Positions 63,852-64,000 of a stretch of DNA of 64,000 nt are shown here, in pieces. Under the pieces are notes generated by a model. That model was not told the DNA's origin. It saw only the letters and a list, made by a program, of their open reading frames with translations, and searched no databases. The number at the start of each line of letters is the position of its first letter. Position 1 is the first letter of the stretch. Position numbers and translations under genes: made by a program. The stretch is from Sthenelais limicola. Its lineage: Eukaryota > Annelida > Polychaeta > Phyllodocida > Sigalionidae. Location: the NCBI GenBank assembly GCA_942159475.1, contig OW804094.1:9617555-9681554 (forward strand), in the 5' to 3' direction.

Positions 63852-64000
63852 ACTCTGTGTATGGATGCACGGCGTCAATGATCATCCAAAATCATTTCAA
63901 ATCTTTTTCAAAATCATTCATTGTCTTACCTTATTCCCCAAAAAGGAAAAAAAGTTTACCTGTATAATATTATGTGTTGCGTCAGATGGCTAATGCCGAT
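63852..64000. repeat. Family H copy, cut by the window end
   Basis: It joins the 4298-4345 block ('gactctgtgtatggatgcac') and the 16718-16800 block ('tcattgtcttacc' to 'cagatggctaatgccga') in one copy, which shows that those two separate pieces belong to one family. Confidence 0.65.

Overview
The window looks like nuclear DNA from an animal, most likely a marine invertebrate. The evidence is splice-site-bounded exons, no operon structure, an AT-rich background, and a very high load of short inverted-repeat transposons, tRNA-derived SINE copies and non-LTR retrotransposon tails. No sequence names the species, so the marine-invertebrate call is inference.

The dominant object is a complete 11.6 kb Ty3/Gypsy-type LTR retrotransposon at 4480-16115. 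Its two 416 bp LTRs are identical, it is bounded by a 4 bp target duplication (TTTC), and it has a tRNA-His-type primer binding site and a purine tract. It encodes a large Gag (coiled coil, Ser-rich and basic region, CCHC knuckle) and a Pol region with protease, RT (YLDD), RNase H and integrase (D,D35E). The integrase tail carries three AT-hook-like GRP motifs. Where some retroviruses carry env there is instead a 709-codon third ORF. It is Lys/Ala/Glu-rich, has one clear and one degenerate C2H2-like zinc finger and a coiled coil, and shows no membrane segment. I do not recognise that protein, and it is the best candidate here for something undescribed. Pol carries a frame change inside protease and an in-frame TAA at the RT/RNase H boundary, although LTR identity says the insertion is young.

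Layout. 1-4479: a hammerhead-ribozyme-like motif near 600, family A elements, a tRNA-like relic and a ~56 bp tandem satellite of about 26 units (2791-4252). 4480-16115: the retrotransposon, inserted in a family A element. 16116-19215: A and B elements, a (CAAA)n tract and a CpG-rich hairpin cluster. 19.2-32.5 kb: relatively repeat-poor, with one convincing host gene on the minus strand (two coding exons, 24057-23673 and 22026-21932, joined by a GC-AG intron; 159 aa, function unknown), several palindromes and a local excess of TAGGCCTA. 32.5-64 kb: saturated with miniature elements, often nested or in inverted pairs.

Repeat names used here: A, ~410 bp, ends TGTGATGTG/CACATCACA. B, ~235 bp, ends TGGGTCAGATTTTCAG and its inverse, often flanked by TA. 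C, ~350 bp, ends AGGGGATTTGCAT and its inverse, flanked by AT. D, G/C-run-rich, ends GGGACTGTTCAT. E, ends GGCCAAAAAAAAATAGG. F, an inverted pair around 38.2 and 41.6 kb. G, ~215 bp, ends CAGTCTAGGCCCAAA. H, I and J are further low-copy families. Most short open frames in the 32-64 kb part are chance frames inside these repeats and are not annotated as genes.
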